A stretch of 64,000 nt of DNA from Thalassoglobus polymorphus (GCF_007744255.1 NZ_CP036267.1:372001-436000); one strand, 5' to 3'. Counted from the stretch's first letter, positions 1-8,951 are shown. A program made the numbers and translations. The notes: generated from the sequence alone by a model not told the origin.

Positions 1-891
1 AATGCAGTCGAGGTGGACGATGAATGGAAACCTTCTGACTGGGTTTTGCAGATGCTGACCGGAATCGAAGCTGTTGAAACTTCAGAGTTGAAGTGTCAGT
101 TGTCCGCCAGCAATTCGATCTCGGCTAAGGTTACGTTTTCCGGAAAGATCAAAGGGCAAAGGTTTGGAGCTTCGACTGAAGTCGAAGTCCGCGGCACGTT
201 GATTTTTGACCTCCGTACATCGCACGTTGCGCGCACTCAGGCGATCTATAAAATCTCAGCGGGAATCGGGACCGTGTACCCTGGTCTTGATATCGAAGTG
301 ACCTCGAATCTCGTGAGGAACGTGAGCGAGGAGAAGGGGCGACTCACTGACGTCATTGTCGAAGATGTCCCGCTGGACCCCAGCGAAAATATGAAACAAC
401 TCACATTTGAGGCCCTCCCTTGGGGGGTGACCATTGAACATGGACGTGGTTGGCATCTGTTTAACTCCGTGATGGAAGGAGCCAATCAGGTGGCGATTTT
501 CCGCCTTGTTGAACATGGCAGCCTCGTTTGCCAATGTAACTTTTCCCCTTTGCTCAAAGCTGCGCCGGGGGAGATCACCCCGTTGGAACAATTCGAGGCT
601 GATATTCAAAAGTCGCTCGGCAAAGCCTTCAAGTCAGTCATCAAAAGCGAACGGTTGCCCACCGAGAACGGAAAACAGATTCTGCGAGTGGCGATCGAAG
701 GAGAGCACGAAGTCAAAGGGCAAAAAGGCTCCGCACTCATCCCGATGACATGGATCTATTACATCGTCGCTGACCGAACTGGTCAGCAACTCTCCTTCGT
801 CTTCGCTGTTGAATCACCGCTTGTCGAACAGCTCGCCGATCGCGACCTTGAGATCGTCAAAAATCTCCGATTCGTAACCCCACAACGGTAG
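1..891 (+). CDS. hypothetical protein, 5'-truncated by window edge
   Basis: The reading frame is open from base 1 and ends at TAG 889-891. The first in-frame start-like codon is GTG at 13, but codons before it are also open and there is no ribosome binding site in view, so the gene most likely begins outside the window. About 292 residues are visible. I do not recognise the family. It has no transmembrane segment or signal peptide in the visible part and reads as a soluble, mixed alpha/beta protein (for example PMTWIYYIVADRTGQQLSFV near the C-terminus, resembling a beta-hairpin core). It is followed directly by a copy of the dispersed intergenic repeat. Function unknown. Confidence 0.75.
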   Translation, partial: NAVEVDDEWKPSDWVLQMLTGIEAVETSELKCQLSASNSISAKVTFSGKIKGQRFGASTEVEVRGTLIFDLRTSHVARTQAIYKISAGIGTVYPGLDIEVTSNLVRNVSEEKGRLTDVIVEDVPLDPSENMKQLTFEALPWGVTIEHGRGWHLFNSVMEGANQVAIFRLVEHGSLVCQCNFSPLLKAAPGEITPLEQFEADIQKSLGKAFKSVIKSERLPTENGKQILRVAIEGEHEVKGQKGSALIPMTWIYYIVADRTGQQLSFVFAVESPLVEQLADRDLEIVKNLRFVTPQR

Positions 892-892
892 G

Positions 893-991
893 GCAGCCTG
901 CTCTACCGTGTGCCTGTGAAGAACGCGTTTCTCTAGTAGATATGCTGTTCGCCACGAGGCAAAACCTGCAAACCAGTTCGAAGATGCTCTA
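893..991 (+). repeat. dispersed intergenic repeat, copy A
   Basis: About 100 bp, starting GCAG..TGCTCTACCGTG, with the conserved core TGTGAAGAACGC in the left half and CTGTTCGCCACGAGGC in the right half, ending TTCGAAGATGCTCTA. Near-identical copies occur at 2090-2189, 8952-9132 and 25633-25732, with partial ones elsewhere. The outer ends form a short inverted repeat (TAGRGCA / TGCTCTA). It directly follows the stop codon of the upstream gene. Confidence 0.85.
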
Positions 992-1157
992 GCAAAGAGC
1001 TCATTCTCGCGAAACTGCATTTCATCGGTGTAACCCGTTGTCCGCGGACAATATCCACGGAGAAACATCGCATTGGTGTTTTTTTATGCAAATGGGGACG
1101 GATCAACACTCGTTGCTCTTAGGATTGGTAATAGTAGTCTGACCGTTGACACCCGCA

Positions 1158-1301
1158 ATGTTTGCGCAGTATTCCTATCGTGAAAGAATTGTGATCTTTT
1201 CACCGGAAGAAATGGAGTTCCCGGTATACAGCCAAGACGGCCAAGTCTACGGTTGGTGTATGAACGACGTCTGTTTGTACAATTCAGATTTACGAGGATG
1301 A
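1158..1301 (+). CDS. possible small protein (47 aa) coupled to the next gene
   Basis: ATG at 1158 opens a 47-codon frame ending TGA 1299-1301. The product begins MFAQYSYRERIVIFSPEEME and contains an acidic, aromatic-rich tail with two cysteines (YGWCMNDVCLYNSD). Its stop lies inside the GAGGATGA stretch that forms the ribosome binding site of the secreted Cys-rich protein starting at 1306, an arrangement typical of translational coupling. There is no clear Shine-Dalgarno sequence in front of 1158; an internal ATG at 1212 with GGAAGAA upstream would give 29 residues. Composition looks protein-like, but there is no homology evidence, so it may be a leader peptide or a chance frame. Confidence 0.4.
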   Translation: MFAQYSYRERIVIFSPEEMEFPVYSQDGQVYGWCMNDVCLYNSDLRG

Positions 1302-1305
1302 TAAG

Positions 1306-1806
1306 ATGAAGAAGTTTGTTGCATTGGCTCTGTTGTTGGGAGCAACCACAATTACCAACGCTCGTGAGCCTATCATGGTTCCAGCAGCTCCACTGGATTC
1401 TGCAATCGCATACCAGGCTGACTACTCACCAACTCCTGCAGAGGGCGTTGTCGTCGATGATGGTCTGCAACCGGTACCAGCTGGAAGCCCAATCGGGACA
1501 ATTGTTTGCGATTCCTGCGATGCTCAGGGAATCGAGTTGTACCGAAATGTGAAAGTCATTCAGGCTCGTAAGATCCACCCATGTGCAGTGCCGAAGATCG
1601 TTCAGGTTCCAAACCCTTGCTACGATCGCTGCAATCCTTGTGGAAAAGAGCCAGAATGCGTATTCGTGGAAATCTGCGTCCCACCATGTGCCTGTGAAGA
1701 AGTCAGCGTCTGCAAAGATGGTCGCCGCACGAAATTCGATTACGGCAAATATGGTGTGAAAGTGACAAATCGTCGCGGAACACTCGTGATCAACTACGAT
1801 AGCTAA
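1306..1806 (+). CDS. small secreted cysteine-rich protein
   Basis: A 166-aa protein of unknown function. The N-terminus MKKFVALALLLGATTITNAR is a clear Sec signal peptide, with a probable signal peptidase I site after TNA. The mature part is rich in cysteine, mainly paired: CDSC, CYDRCNPCGKEPEC, CVPPCACEEVSVC. This suggests disulphide bonding or metal binding outside the cytoplasm. The C-terminal third (KFDYGKYGVKVTNRRGTLVI) resembles a beta-strand region. The start is supported by GAGGATGATAAG just upstream of the ATG. A strong intrinsic terminator follows at 1896-1933. I recognise no family; secreted Cys-rich proteins of this size are common in planctomycetes. Confidence 0.85.
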   Translation: MKKFVALALLLGATTITNAREPIMVPAAPLDSAIAYQADYSPTPAEGVVVDDGLQPVPAGSPIGTIVCDSCDAQGIELYRNVKVIQARKIHPCAVPKIVQVPNPCYDRCNPCGKEPECVFVEICVPPCACEEVSVCKDGRRTKFDYGKYGVKVTNRRGTLVINYDS

Positions 1807-1895
1807 GCGTTTTTGAAAAATCGTATTCGTGACCTGCTCAATGAAGTTCAAAGCACGAAAGTGCTTCAGGCGACACGATTGAACGACAATTCAAA

Positions 1896-1933
1896 AAGAG
1901 CCGCAGCCTCCATGAGATTGCGGCTCTTTTTTT
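1896..1933 (+). terminator. intrinsic terminator after the Cys-rich secreted protein
   Basis: The stem AAGAGCCGCA pairs perfectly with TGCGGCTCTT and is followed by a run of T, a textbook rho-independent terminator. It lies 90 bases after the stop at 1806 on the plus strand. Confidence 0.9.
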
Positions 1934-2089
1934 GCGCCCGGTCTTGGTACTTTAAGCACTCTCAATGCTGTTGAATCGTGAACATCACTTTTCGACTTTA
2001 TGAACAGCCTACCACAAAGCAACACGCACCAATGAGACTCGTCCCACCGCGAAGATTCGGTGCTGCTTCAAGATAGAAAGCAAACTAGA

Positions 2090-2189
2090 GCAGTTTGCTC
2101 TACAGTGTGCCCGTGAAGAACGCATTTCTCTACTAAAATTACTGTTCGCCACGAGGCAGAACCTGCAAACCAATTCGAAAGATGCTCTA
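2090..2189 (+). repeat. dispersed intergenic repeat, copy B
   Basis: A full-length copy of the ~100-bp element: TAGAGCAGTTTGCTCTAC at the left end, the TGTGCCCGTGAAGAACGC block, ACTGTTCGCCACGAGGCAGA in the right half, and GATGCTCTA at the right end. The ends give the TAGAGCA/TGCTCTA inverted repeat. The left end is itself palindromic (AGAGCA-GTT-TGCTCT). Confidence 0.85.
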
Positions 2190-4028
2190 ATGCTTCAAAC
2201 AATGACCGAACTATTTAAAGCGAGTTGGAGGTCATTAGTTCTTGCAGACCTGCTTTTCAAGCTGATTGCATTCATTGTTTTGACTCCGCTATCGAGTCTG
2301 CTGTTTCGGATTTTCCTCTCCTACTCGGGGCACGAAATTCTCACCGACACCGACATCGCCTTCTTTTTCCTGCATCCACTGGGAATAGTCTGGCTGATTC
2401 TTGTGGGAACGACACTGTTCGGAATCTTTGCGATGGAACAAGCGGTGCTGATCACCGTGAGCATGTCGCAACGTGCTGGTCACGCCTTGGGAATATTGGA
2501 AGCGTTGCGATTCATTGCCGGAAAGGCTCCTGGAATTTTTCGGCTCAATGCCGTAGCGACTACATGGCTGTTGCTGATCGCAGCTCCGTTTCTCGTTGCG
2601 GCAGGAGGGCTGTTTCTCTTCTTTCTGACCGATCACGACATTAACTTCTATCTCACTGACCAACCTCCAAAGTTTATGATTGTCGCCGGCCTGATCGGAG
2701 TTATCCTCCTGGCGATGACCATTCTGTTGATCCGCTGTGGGATCAACTGGTCGCTGGCCCTGCAGATTAACCTCTTCGAAAACGTCTCCCCGAAAGAGTG
2801 CCTGGAGGAGAGTCGCAAACGGGTTCTGGGGAAGCGAAAAGAAATTGCGAAGTGGCTTTTCGTCTGGCTCATCGTCAACTCTCTTCTCGCAATGGTGACC
2901 TCTGCCTGCGTCCTTACCTTCGGGCAGTGGCTGGTCCCTCGTTCCACAACATCCATTGTCTGGCTGGCGTTTTTATTGGGAACGATGTTGTCGATCTGGA
3001 GTTTGGTGAACCTGTTGGTGAGCCTCTTCGGAGTGATCTCACTCGGAGTGGTCTTTGCATCCCTTTACGAACTCATTGGGAAAAGCGACGCCTGTCGTCT
3101 ACCCACAAATCGATCATCAGGAGGTCCAGCCTGGTCACTCCAATGGACTCGCGGACGACTCACATCTGTAGTTGTTGTCGGGGGGCTGGCATCTGCAGGA
3201 GTGGGGATGTTGGCGATTCAATCGGTCAGTTATAAAGACACTGTCGAAATCACTGCTCATCGCGGAGCATCTGCAAAGGCTCCGGAAAATACGCTGGCAT
3301 CATTTCAGCAAGCGATCGAAGATGGTGCGGACTGGGTTGAATTTGATGTTCAAGAATCAAAAGATGGGGTTGTCATCGTTGCGCACGATAGCGATCTCAT
3401 GAAAGTCTCTGGGGTCTCCAGAAAAATTTGGAATTCGACAGCCGAGGAGTTGCAGGCCATAGATATCGGCAGCTTCTTTGACTCGAAGTTTTCAAGCGAG
3501 CGTGTCCCGACTTTGGCAGAAGTTCTTCAGCTCTGCAAAGGGAAAGTTCGAGCAAACATTGAACTCAAATATTATGGGCATGATCAGGATCTGGTCAATA
3601 AGGTGATTCAGCTTGTTGAGGAGCATCAGATGGAGTCCGATGTGGTGATCATGTCGCTGAAGTTGGCTGGAGTTCAGAAAGTGAAACAGCTTCGTCCGGA
3701 CTGGACCGTCGGCTTGTTAACGGCTGTCACCGCGAGTGATCTGACGCGAGCAAAAGTTGACTTCCTGGCAGTCAATACCGAGCTGGCGACACGGTCGTTC
3801 ATCTCCTCTGCTCACCAAAAGAACAAGGAGGTCTTCGTCTGGACTGTGAACGATGCAACGACCATGTCCACAATGATTGGACGCGGAGTCGACAACATCA
3901 TCACCGATCGCCCCGACCTCGCTCGTCAGGTTCTGGCCGAGCGTGCTTCACTCTCACCATTGGAGCGAATTCTCCTTGAGTATTCGTTCCTGTTCGGAAT
4001 TGAGCCGAAGAAATCTGCGGAACAGTAA
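2190..4028 (+). CDS. membrane glycerophosphodiester phosphodiesterase
   Basis: A 612-aa membrane protein. Residues about 1-345 hold several hydrophobic segments (glycerophosphoryl diester phosphodiesterase membrane-domain type). The C-terminal ~250 residues are a GDPD catalytic domain with the hallmark motifs TAHRGASAKAPENTLASF, EFDVQESKDG and VAHD, which carry the two catalytic histidines and the Glu/Asp metal ligands known for this family. Members hydrolyse glycerophosphodiesters to sn-glycerol 3-phosphate and an alcohol; the Thr-Asp-Arg-Pro (ITDRP) near the C-terminus is also typical. The ATG at 2190 abuts a dispersed repeat and has no clear ribosome binding site; ATG 2202 (MTELFKASW) is an equally good start. 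It appears to be a single-gene unit. Confidence 0.9.
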   Translation: MLQTMTELFKASWRSLVLADLLFKLIAFIVLTPLSSLLFRIFLSYSGHEILTDTDIAFFFLHPLGIVWLILVGTTLFGIFAMEQAVLITVSMSQRAGHALGILEALRFIAGKAPGIFRLNAVATTWLLLIAAPFLVAAGGLFLFFLTDHDINFYLTDQPPKFMIVAGLIGVILLAMTILLIRCGINWSLALQINLFENVSPKECLEESRKRVLGKRKEIAKWLFVWLIVNSLLAMVTSACVLTFGQWLVPRSTTSIVWLAFLLGTMLSIWSLVNLLVSLFGVISLGVVFASLYELIGKSDACRLPTNRSSGGPAWSLQWTRGRLTSVVVVGGLASAGVGMLAIQSVSYKDTVEITAHRGASAKAPENTLASFQQAIEDGADWVEFDVQESKDGVVIVAHDSDLMKVSGVSRKIWNSTAEELQAIDIGSFFDSKFSSERVPTLAEVLQLCKGKVRANIELKYYGHDQDLVNKVIQLVEEHQMESDVVIMSLKLAGVQKVKQLRPDWTVGLLTAVTASDLTRAKVDFLAVNTELATRSFISSAHQKNKEVFVWTVNDATTMSTMIGRGVDNIITDRPDLARQVLAERASLSPLERILLEYSFLFGIEPKKSAEQ

Positions 4029-4330
4029 CCTGGCTCCTGAAATTTTTTGTAGGCAAATCAACGAAATCAGCAAGGTTGACGGAATGACAAACCGCGAACC
4101 GACTCTGTTTTTTGTCAGAGGGTTTTCTTAAAGCAAATCAGGGTTGAGGGTTGCCGAGCGAGCGGATAGAACAGGGCGACCGTTATCACACGGAGTTTAC
4201 AGTTGTTTTCCCGGACTGATTTGAAAACGTGAATTTGGTGAATCTATTCACTTAGAGAGCACCTCCTCATTCACAGCACCGGTTTTCAAAAAAGTTCTTC
4301 GCCGTCCAATCTTTTCCAGCAGGTTTTCGG
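4029..4330. other. intergenic region without recognisable gene
   Basis: This 302-base stretch between the GDPD gene and uspA shows no convincing ORF, repeat copy or terminator. It presumably carries the promoter of the uspA-lpxK pair. Confidence 0.4.
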
Positions 4331-4771
4331 ATGTCAAATTTGAAACGCGAGAAAGTAGTTGTCCCTGTTGATTTCTCTGAAGAGTCTCAAAATGCATTGA
4401 GCGTTGCAGTGGAAATGGCAGGAGACGCCACGAAGGTGCATGTGATTCATGTTTTGCCTCCACTGGAAGCAATTTCACCAGCCGTTGTCTGGGGAGAATT
4501 GTCAGACGATACTCGTAAGGCGTCTGTGAAGGAATACGCAACTCAGTTTTTACTCGACCATGGTGCCGGCGGAGCGAATTTAGAAGTTCGAGTCGGAAGC
4601 CCGGGACATGAGATCACCACCTACGCGAATGAAGTTGAAGCTGACCTGATCGTTATTTCCTCTCATGGATATCATGGCATCAAACGCATGTTGCTGGGGT
4701 CCGTTGCAGAGTCGGTCATTCGACATGCTCACTGTGCGGTTTTGGTTCTGCGAAGACAGGACGCCGAGTGA
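4331..4771 (+). CDS. universal stress protein, UspA family
   Basis: A 146-aa cytosolic single-domain Usp protein. It begins with the typical first strand and loop (EKVVVPVDFSEESQNALSVA). The C-terminal ATP-binding signature G-x2-G-x9-G-S is present as HGYHGIKRMLLGSVAESVIR, ending in the strand AVLVLRR. Family length is usually 140-150 residues, so it is complete. Proteins of this ATP-binding Usp subgroup accumulate under stress or energy limitation. Its stop overlaps the GTG start of lpxK by four bases (GTGA), so the two are probably translated together, an odd functional pairing that may simply reflect operon compaction. Confidence 0.92.
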   Translation: MSNLKREKVVVPVDFSEESQNALSVAVEMAGDATKVHVIHVLPPLEAISPAVVWGELSDDTRKASVKEYATQFLLDHGAGGANLEVRVGSPGHEITTYANEVEADLIVISSHGYHGIKRMLLGSVAESVIRHAHCAVLVLRRQDAE

Positions 4772-5838
4772 CCGAATCGTTTTTCATTGATCTTGTTTCA
4801 GGTCAAAGCCGAGGAATCCTCCCTTCTTCCCTGCGTGCAGGACTGAGCGTTGCAGAACCGTTCTACGGCTGCGCGGTGGGGCTGCGTAATGCATTATTCG
4901 ACGCCGGTCTCAAGCGAGTTCATCAAGCAGAGAGACCGGTCATTTCCGTCGGAAATGTCACCACAGGTGGAACCGGGAAGACTCCAACTGTTGCCTGGCT
5001 TGTCAACTGGCTGCAACAGCAACACGAAACACCAGCAATCTTAAGCCGCGGATACCAGAGCCTCGACGGAGAAGCGAACGACGAAAAATTGTTGCTCGAT
5101 CAGCTTTGCCCGGGCGTGTCACACCTGCAAAACCGAGATCGTGTGACCGGGGCCGCTCGCCTCATTCAAGATTCGAGCTGCTCTGTCATTGTGCTGGATG
5201 ATGGGTTTCAACATCGTCGCTTACACCGTGATTTCGATCTCGTTTTAATCGACGCACTCACCCCTTGGGGACATGGGCATTTGCTGCCGCGCGGCCTGTT
5301 GCGGGAGTCGTTGCGGAGCCTTCGCCGTGCAGATGCGATCTTACTGACACGCTGCGACCTCGTGACAGCAACGCGACTCAAAGAGCTCAAGACTCAACTT
5401 TCGAAGATGGTCGAGGCGCCTGTTATTGCCAGCGCATTCACAGCGACCGGACTTGTGAATTCAAGCGGAGTAAAACTTCCATTTGCAGATTTGAATGGAA
5501 AACGAACCTGCTCGTTCGCAGGGATCGGGAATCCGGGAGGTTTTCGAAGGACACTTTCCGGAGTTGGGCTGGCTGTCTCCGACAACCGCTTTCGAGCTTT
5601 CCCGGATCATTACCACTACACTCAAGACGATCTCAACAATGTCGCCATCTGGGCGACGACTCAGTACGCAGAAGCTCTCATTGTTACTCGAAAAGATCTC
5701 GTCAAAATCCGTTCGGATCAGATCGGGCGAATTCCGCTCTGGGCGGTCGATATCGAATTGGAATTCCTGGAGACCGAACCACTCCTGCAGCGAACGCTTG
5801 CTGACAAACTCAGTTTCCTCAATGTCGAACGAACCTGA
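4768..5838 (+). CDS. lpxK: tetraacyldisaccharide 4'-kinase LpxK
   Basis: A 356-aa kinase of lipid A biosynthesis that phosphorylates the 4' position of tetraacyldisaccharide-1-phosphate to give lipid IVA at the inner face of the cytoplasmic membrane. The P-loop GNVTTGGTGKTP lies at residues 62-73 after the usual N-terminal membrane-associated helix region. The DDGFQHRRLHRD motif near residue 140, with its catalytic and ATP-interacting acidic residues, is diagnostic for LpxK. C-terminal RxFPDHY is also conserved (RAFPDHYHYTQDD). The GTG start overlaps the upstream stop by four bases. Presence of lpxK indicates an LPS-type outer membrane. Confidence 0.95.
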   Translation: MTESFFIDLVSGQSRGILPSSLRAGLSVAEPFYGCAVGLRNALFDAGLKRVHQAERPVISVGNVTTGGTGKTPTVAWLVNWLQQQHETPAILSRGYQSLDGEANDEKLLLDQLCPGVSHLQNRDRVTGAARLIQDSSCSVIVLDDGFQHRRLHRDFDLVLIDALTPWGHGHLLPRGLLRESLRSLRRADAILLTRCDLVTATRLKELKTQLSKMVEAPVIASAFTATGLVNSSGVKLPFADLNGKRTCSFAGIGNPGGFRRTLSGVGLAVSDNRFRAFPDHYHYTQDDLNNVAIWATTQYAEALIVTRKDLVKIRSDQIGRIPLWAVDIELEFLETEPLLQRTLADKLSFLNVERT

Positions 5839-6489
5839 TTCCGTCGAGCGTTCTGCCCTGACGTGCGTTCGCGCAGAGCGCTTTTCAGCAGCAATTTTGC
5901 TGTTCGCCAAAGAACGCGAATACCCATTCGAAAAGTGTGATCAGAAAATTCCGCAGTACGGGACGAAGTCGTCAAAGGATATAGAGAGAAACCGTTTCAC
6001 CTTCACCAAAGTTGCTCCGTTTCAGTCTGCTTGTCAATCTGCTTGATCCGTTGCATCCGTGCCCATTGCGTCAGTTGTACGTATTGTCGCTGCATTCGAG
6101 TTTAGATTGCTGGCTTGCCATCGCTGAAATCTCTAAGATTGGTTTCCACGCAGAAAACCAGAAACAAAAACTCATCAAAGAAAAAATTGATCGCCGAGTT
6201 CGATCGTTTTTCTTGTGATGAAATTGGATGATTTGCAGTAGAGGACTGAGAGTAACAACTCGGAATAATCCTGAATGCCTGTTGACCTGACACAAATCAA
6301 ATTTCATTCCTGGGGACTGCAAGAGTGAGACTTGCGACCAACACCACAGGGGTCGGAACCACGTGAAGCATTCACTTGATTAAGGCAGCTTTTGCTTTCC
6401 TTCCCGGTCCCTCTGCGGTGAGATTCTACTGCGAATGATTTGTAGCCGCGAAAATTCCCAAAGAACCATAAAAAGAAAGTCATTGAGTG
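5839..6489. other. 650-bp intergenic region with degenerate repeat traces
   Basis: No convincing gene is visible. Around 5880-5940 the segment CTGTTCGCC followed by ATTCGAAAAG recalls the right half of the dispersed intergenic repeat in a decayed form. The remainder should include the prfB promoter but I cannot assign boxes with confidence. Confidence 0.4.
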
Positions 6490-7600
6490 ATGGATAGTGA
6501 ATTACGAGAAACTGCAACGATGTTGATGGAGCGCATTGTTCAGCTAAAGGACTCTCTTTGACTACGACATCAAAGTAGAACGTGTTGCCGAAATCGACAA
6601 ATTGATGACTGCGCCGGACTTCTGGGATGAACAGGAGAAGGCTCAAGAATTGATTAGCGAAATGCAACGGCTCAACGCTGTGATTAAGCCTGTCGGGGAA
6701 CTCTCTACCGGTGCTGGCGATATGGAAGTGTTGATCGAGTTTGCAGAAATGGAAGATGACGAGAGCTCTTCCGAGGAGGAACTGCGCACGACGGTCGAGG
6801 CACTCCAAAAGCAACTGGAAGCGATCGAGCTTCAATCGAGCATGAAAAACCCAGAGGACTCCGGGAACGCTTACCTGACGATTCAGGCTGGCGAAGGAGG
6901 AACGGACTCTGCAGACTTCTGTGAAATGCTGATGCGAATGTACCTGCGCTGGTTTGAAAACAACAAATTCAAAGCGGAAGTGATCGACCAATCCGAAGGG
7001 GAAGAAGCAGGCTTGCGAAATGTGACCCTGCATGTCAAAGGGGCGTATGCCTTTGGCTACCTCAAAGGGGAGACCGGTAATCATCGCTTAGTGCGCATCA
7101 GTCCATTCGACTCGGCAGGGCGTCGGCACACCTCGTTCTGCGCGGTCGATGTGATCCCCGATCTTGGTGATGTCGAAGTGATCGAGATCAACTGGGAGAA
7201 AGATGTCCGAGAAGATACTTACCGCGCAGGGGGGGCAGGTGGTCAGCATGTCAACAAAACGGACTCCGCTGTCCGCTTAACTCACTTGGAAACCGGTGTG
7301 GTGTCGCAATGTCAAAACGAGCGCAGCCAGCATAAAAACCGAGCTTCAGCTCGAAAAATGTTGCAGGCAAAGTTGTTTCAGATTGAGCAGGAAAAACAGA
7401 GTGCCGCAACGGCTGCTCGAAGAGGTGAGAAATCCAAAATCGGTTTTGGAGGTCAAACCATCCGTCACTACGTCCTGCAGCCACAGCAGTACGTCAAAGA
7501 CGATCGCATGGAGCTCAAGCTGAATAACCCGTTCGAGATCCTCGATGGCGACCTGGACGAACTGATCGAAGCCTACTTGCGATGGAGCATTGCAAAGTAA
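6490..7600 (+). CDS. prfB: peptide chain release factor 2, programmed +1 frameshift
   Basis: RF2 recognises UGA and UAA and triggers peptide release. The product is built from two frames: codons 1-23 from ATG 6490 to CTT 6556-6558, an in-frame TGA at 6559-6561, then frame +1 from GAC 6560 to the stop at 7600, giving 369 aa, the normal RF2 length. The shift site CTT-TGA-C is the classic prfB autoregulatory site, with an AAGGA Shine-Dalgarno-like element four bases upstream of CTT. The UGA-decoding tripeptide SPF is at residues 204-206 and the catalytic GGQ at 250-252, the positions expected for RF2. GTG 6487 is an alternative start. RF2 scarcity slows termination at the TGA and promotes the shift. 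Confidence 0.95.
6547..6561 (+). promoter_or_regulatory. prfB +1 ribosomal frameshift site
   Basis: AAGGACTCTCTTTGAC spans an internal Shine-Dalgarno-like AAGGA, a four-base spacer, the slippery CTT codon and the TGA stop followed by C. This matches the conserved bacterial prfB recoding signal, although the SD element is weaker than the AGGGGG of Escherichia coli and is one base further from the slippery codon. Confidence 0.92.
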
Positions 7601-7628
7601 TCGCAATACACAGTTTGAATCACTTCGA

Positions 7629-7692
7629 ACCTTGTCGCATCGTTCGAATTGGTGTTTAAGTTCTGCCTCGCCACGAGGCAGAACGAAACTGC
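7629..7692 (-). repeat. partial dispersed repeat, diverged
   Basis: GCATCGTTCGAATTGGTGT followed by TTCTGCCTCGCCACGAGGCA matches the reverse complement of the right half of the ~100-bp dispersed element (GATGCTCTA end mostly lost). The CCTCGCCACGAGG core is locally palindromic. It lies between prfB and the aminotransferase gene. Confidence 0.6.
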
Positions 7693-7730
7693 CAATTTTG
7701 GCTGTGCTCCACAGAGAGAACCTTTCAATA

Positions 7731-8939
7731 ATGCCGCCAACCGAAACATTCAACTGGACCGAATTTGTTCATCATTGGCGAATCGCCGAGGGGTGTACGT
7801 ACCTGAATCATGGATCATTTGGGCCGTCGCCGTTGCCGGTTCAGGAGAAGCGAATGGAACTTCTCGCTGAGCTGGAATCTCAGCCGATGGAGTTTTTGAT
7901 TCGCACGACACCTCGGCTGTTGAAAGAAACAACTCAATCACTGGCAGCGTTTCTGAACTGCGAACAGGGCAACCTGGCCTGCGTTCCAAATGCGACTGAA
8001 GGAATGAACGTCGTTGCAAAGAACGTTCCGCTGGCAGCAGGCGATGAAGTCCTGCTGACAGACCATGAGTATGGTGCCGTGGTTCGGATTTGGGGGAATG
8101 CCTGTAAGCAGGTGGGGGCGAAGACGGTGCTCGTCCGATTGCCGCAACCGCTGCAATCGAAAGATGAAGTCGTCGAGGCCATCTTCGCGGCGGTGACTGA
8201 GAAGACGCGAATTCTTGTCGTCAGCCATGTCACTTCACCGACAGCCGTGATTCTTCCGGTGAAAGAAATTTGCCAGCGAGCCAAAAAGTCCGGGCTCATG
8301 GTTGTGATTGATGGTCCGCATGCTCCTGTCATGGTGGACGTCGATCTTCGTTCGATAGGTTGTGATTTTTATTGCGCCAGTACTCACAAATGGTTATGCG
8401 CTCCGTTCGGAACCGGATTCCTTTACGTGAAGTCGAAGCATAAGCAGGGGCTGGTTCCGAACACCATTAGCTGGGGCCGCAGCTTGCAAGGTGATGATGC
8501 ACAATGGACGGACGAATTCCACTGGCCAGGGACATTCGACCCAACCGGATACTTGAGCATCCCGACCGCGATTCAGTTTTTCAAAGAGATTGGCCTCAAA
8601 CGATTTCGGGAGCAAACACACGCCCTGGCCAGATATGCGAGAGAGCGTATTTTGGAAATGACCGACCACTCCCCACTCTCTGAGGACTCGGAAGAATGGT
8701 ACGGATCGATGGTGACCGTCCCATTTGATGCGGGCGAAACTGCGAGTCTCAAACCGGGCGAGCCGCACCCATTACAGAAATGGCTGGCAACGGAGCATCA
8801 ATTGGAAGTTCCGGTTTTCGAATGGCATCAGCAGTGGCACGTGAGAGTTTCGTGTCAGTTGTATAATACGCCGGAGCAGATCGATCGGCTGGTCCAACTG
8901 CTTCAGGATTGGAGGACCCGAACTGGCTTGCAAGCCTGA
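7731..8939 (+). CDS. class V aminotransferase-fold PLP enzyme
   Basis: A 402-aa cytosolic PLP-dependent enzyme of the class V aminotransferase / isopenicillin-N-epimerase-like group (fold type I). Seen motifs: N-terminal YLNHGSFGPSPLPV, the cofactor-facing VIDGPHAPVMVDVD (Asp that binds the pyridine nitrogen), and the Schiff-base lysine in STHKWLCAPFGTGFLYV (K220). Length fits the family. The frame is open upstream to 7590 but ATG 7731 is the first start that gives the conserved N-terminus (TFNWTEFVHHWRIAEGCTYL). The substrate cannot be told from the sequence; relatives include epimerases, desulfurases and L-cysteine/ergothioneine lyases. Confidence 0.88.
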   Translation: MPPTETFNWTEFVHHWRIAEGCTYLNHGSFGPSPLPVQEKRMELLAELESQPMEFLIRTTPRLLKETTQSLAAFLNCEQGNLACVPNATEGMNVVAKNVPLAAGDEVLLTDHEYGAVVRIWGNACKQVGAKTVLVRLPQPLQSKDEVVEAIFAAVTEKTRILVVSHVTSPTAVILPVKEICQRAKKSGLMVVIDGPHAPVMVDVDLRSIGCDFYCASTHKWLCAPFGTGFLYVKSKHKQGLVPNTISWGRSLQGDDAQWTDEFHWPGTFDPTGYLSIPTAIQFFKEIGLKRFREQTHALARYARERILEMTDHSPLSEDSEEWYGSMVTVPFDAGETASLKPGEPHPLQKWLATEHQLEVPVFEWHQQWHVRVSCQLYNTPEQIDRLVQLLQDWRTRTGLQA

Positions 8940-8951
8940 ATTTTCCCTAAA

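Larger units (their letters stand above)
1807..2189. other. gene-free stretch holding a terminator and repeat copy B
   Basis: Apart from the terminator at 1896-1933 and the dispersed repeat at 2090-2189 I see no gene in this stretch. The repeat ends immediately before the first ATG of the next gene, so it supplies that gene's entire proximal 5' region. Confidence 0.6.

Noticed and set aside
1426-1851. 141-aa minus-strand ORF opposite the Cys-rich secreted protein
   Set aside because: Shadow; the plus-strand gene has signal peptide, ribosome binding site and terminator.
5495-6046. 183-aa plus-strand ORF overlapping lpxK
   Set aside because: Largely antiparallel/alternate-frame reading of lpxK; the extra part has no support.
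6380-7084. 234-aa minus-strand ORF opposite prfB
   Set aside because: Shadow of prfB with no family resemblance.
6602-7600. prfB as a shorter ORF starting at 6602, or as a pseudogene because of the TGA at 6559
   Set aside because: CTT-TGA-C with an upstream SD-like element is the normal programmed frameshift, and joining both frames gives a full-length RF2.
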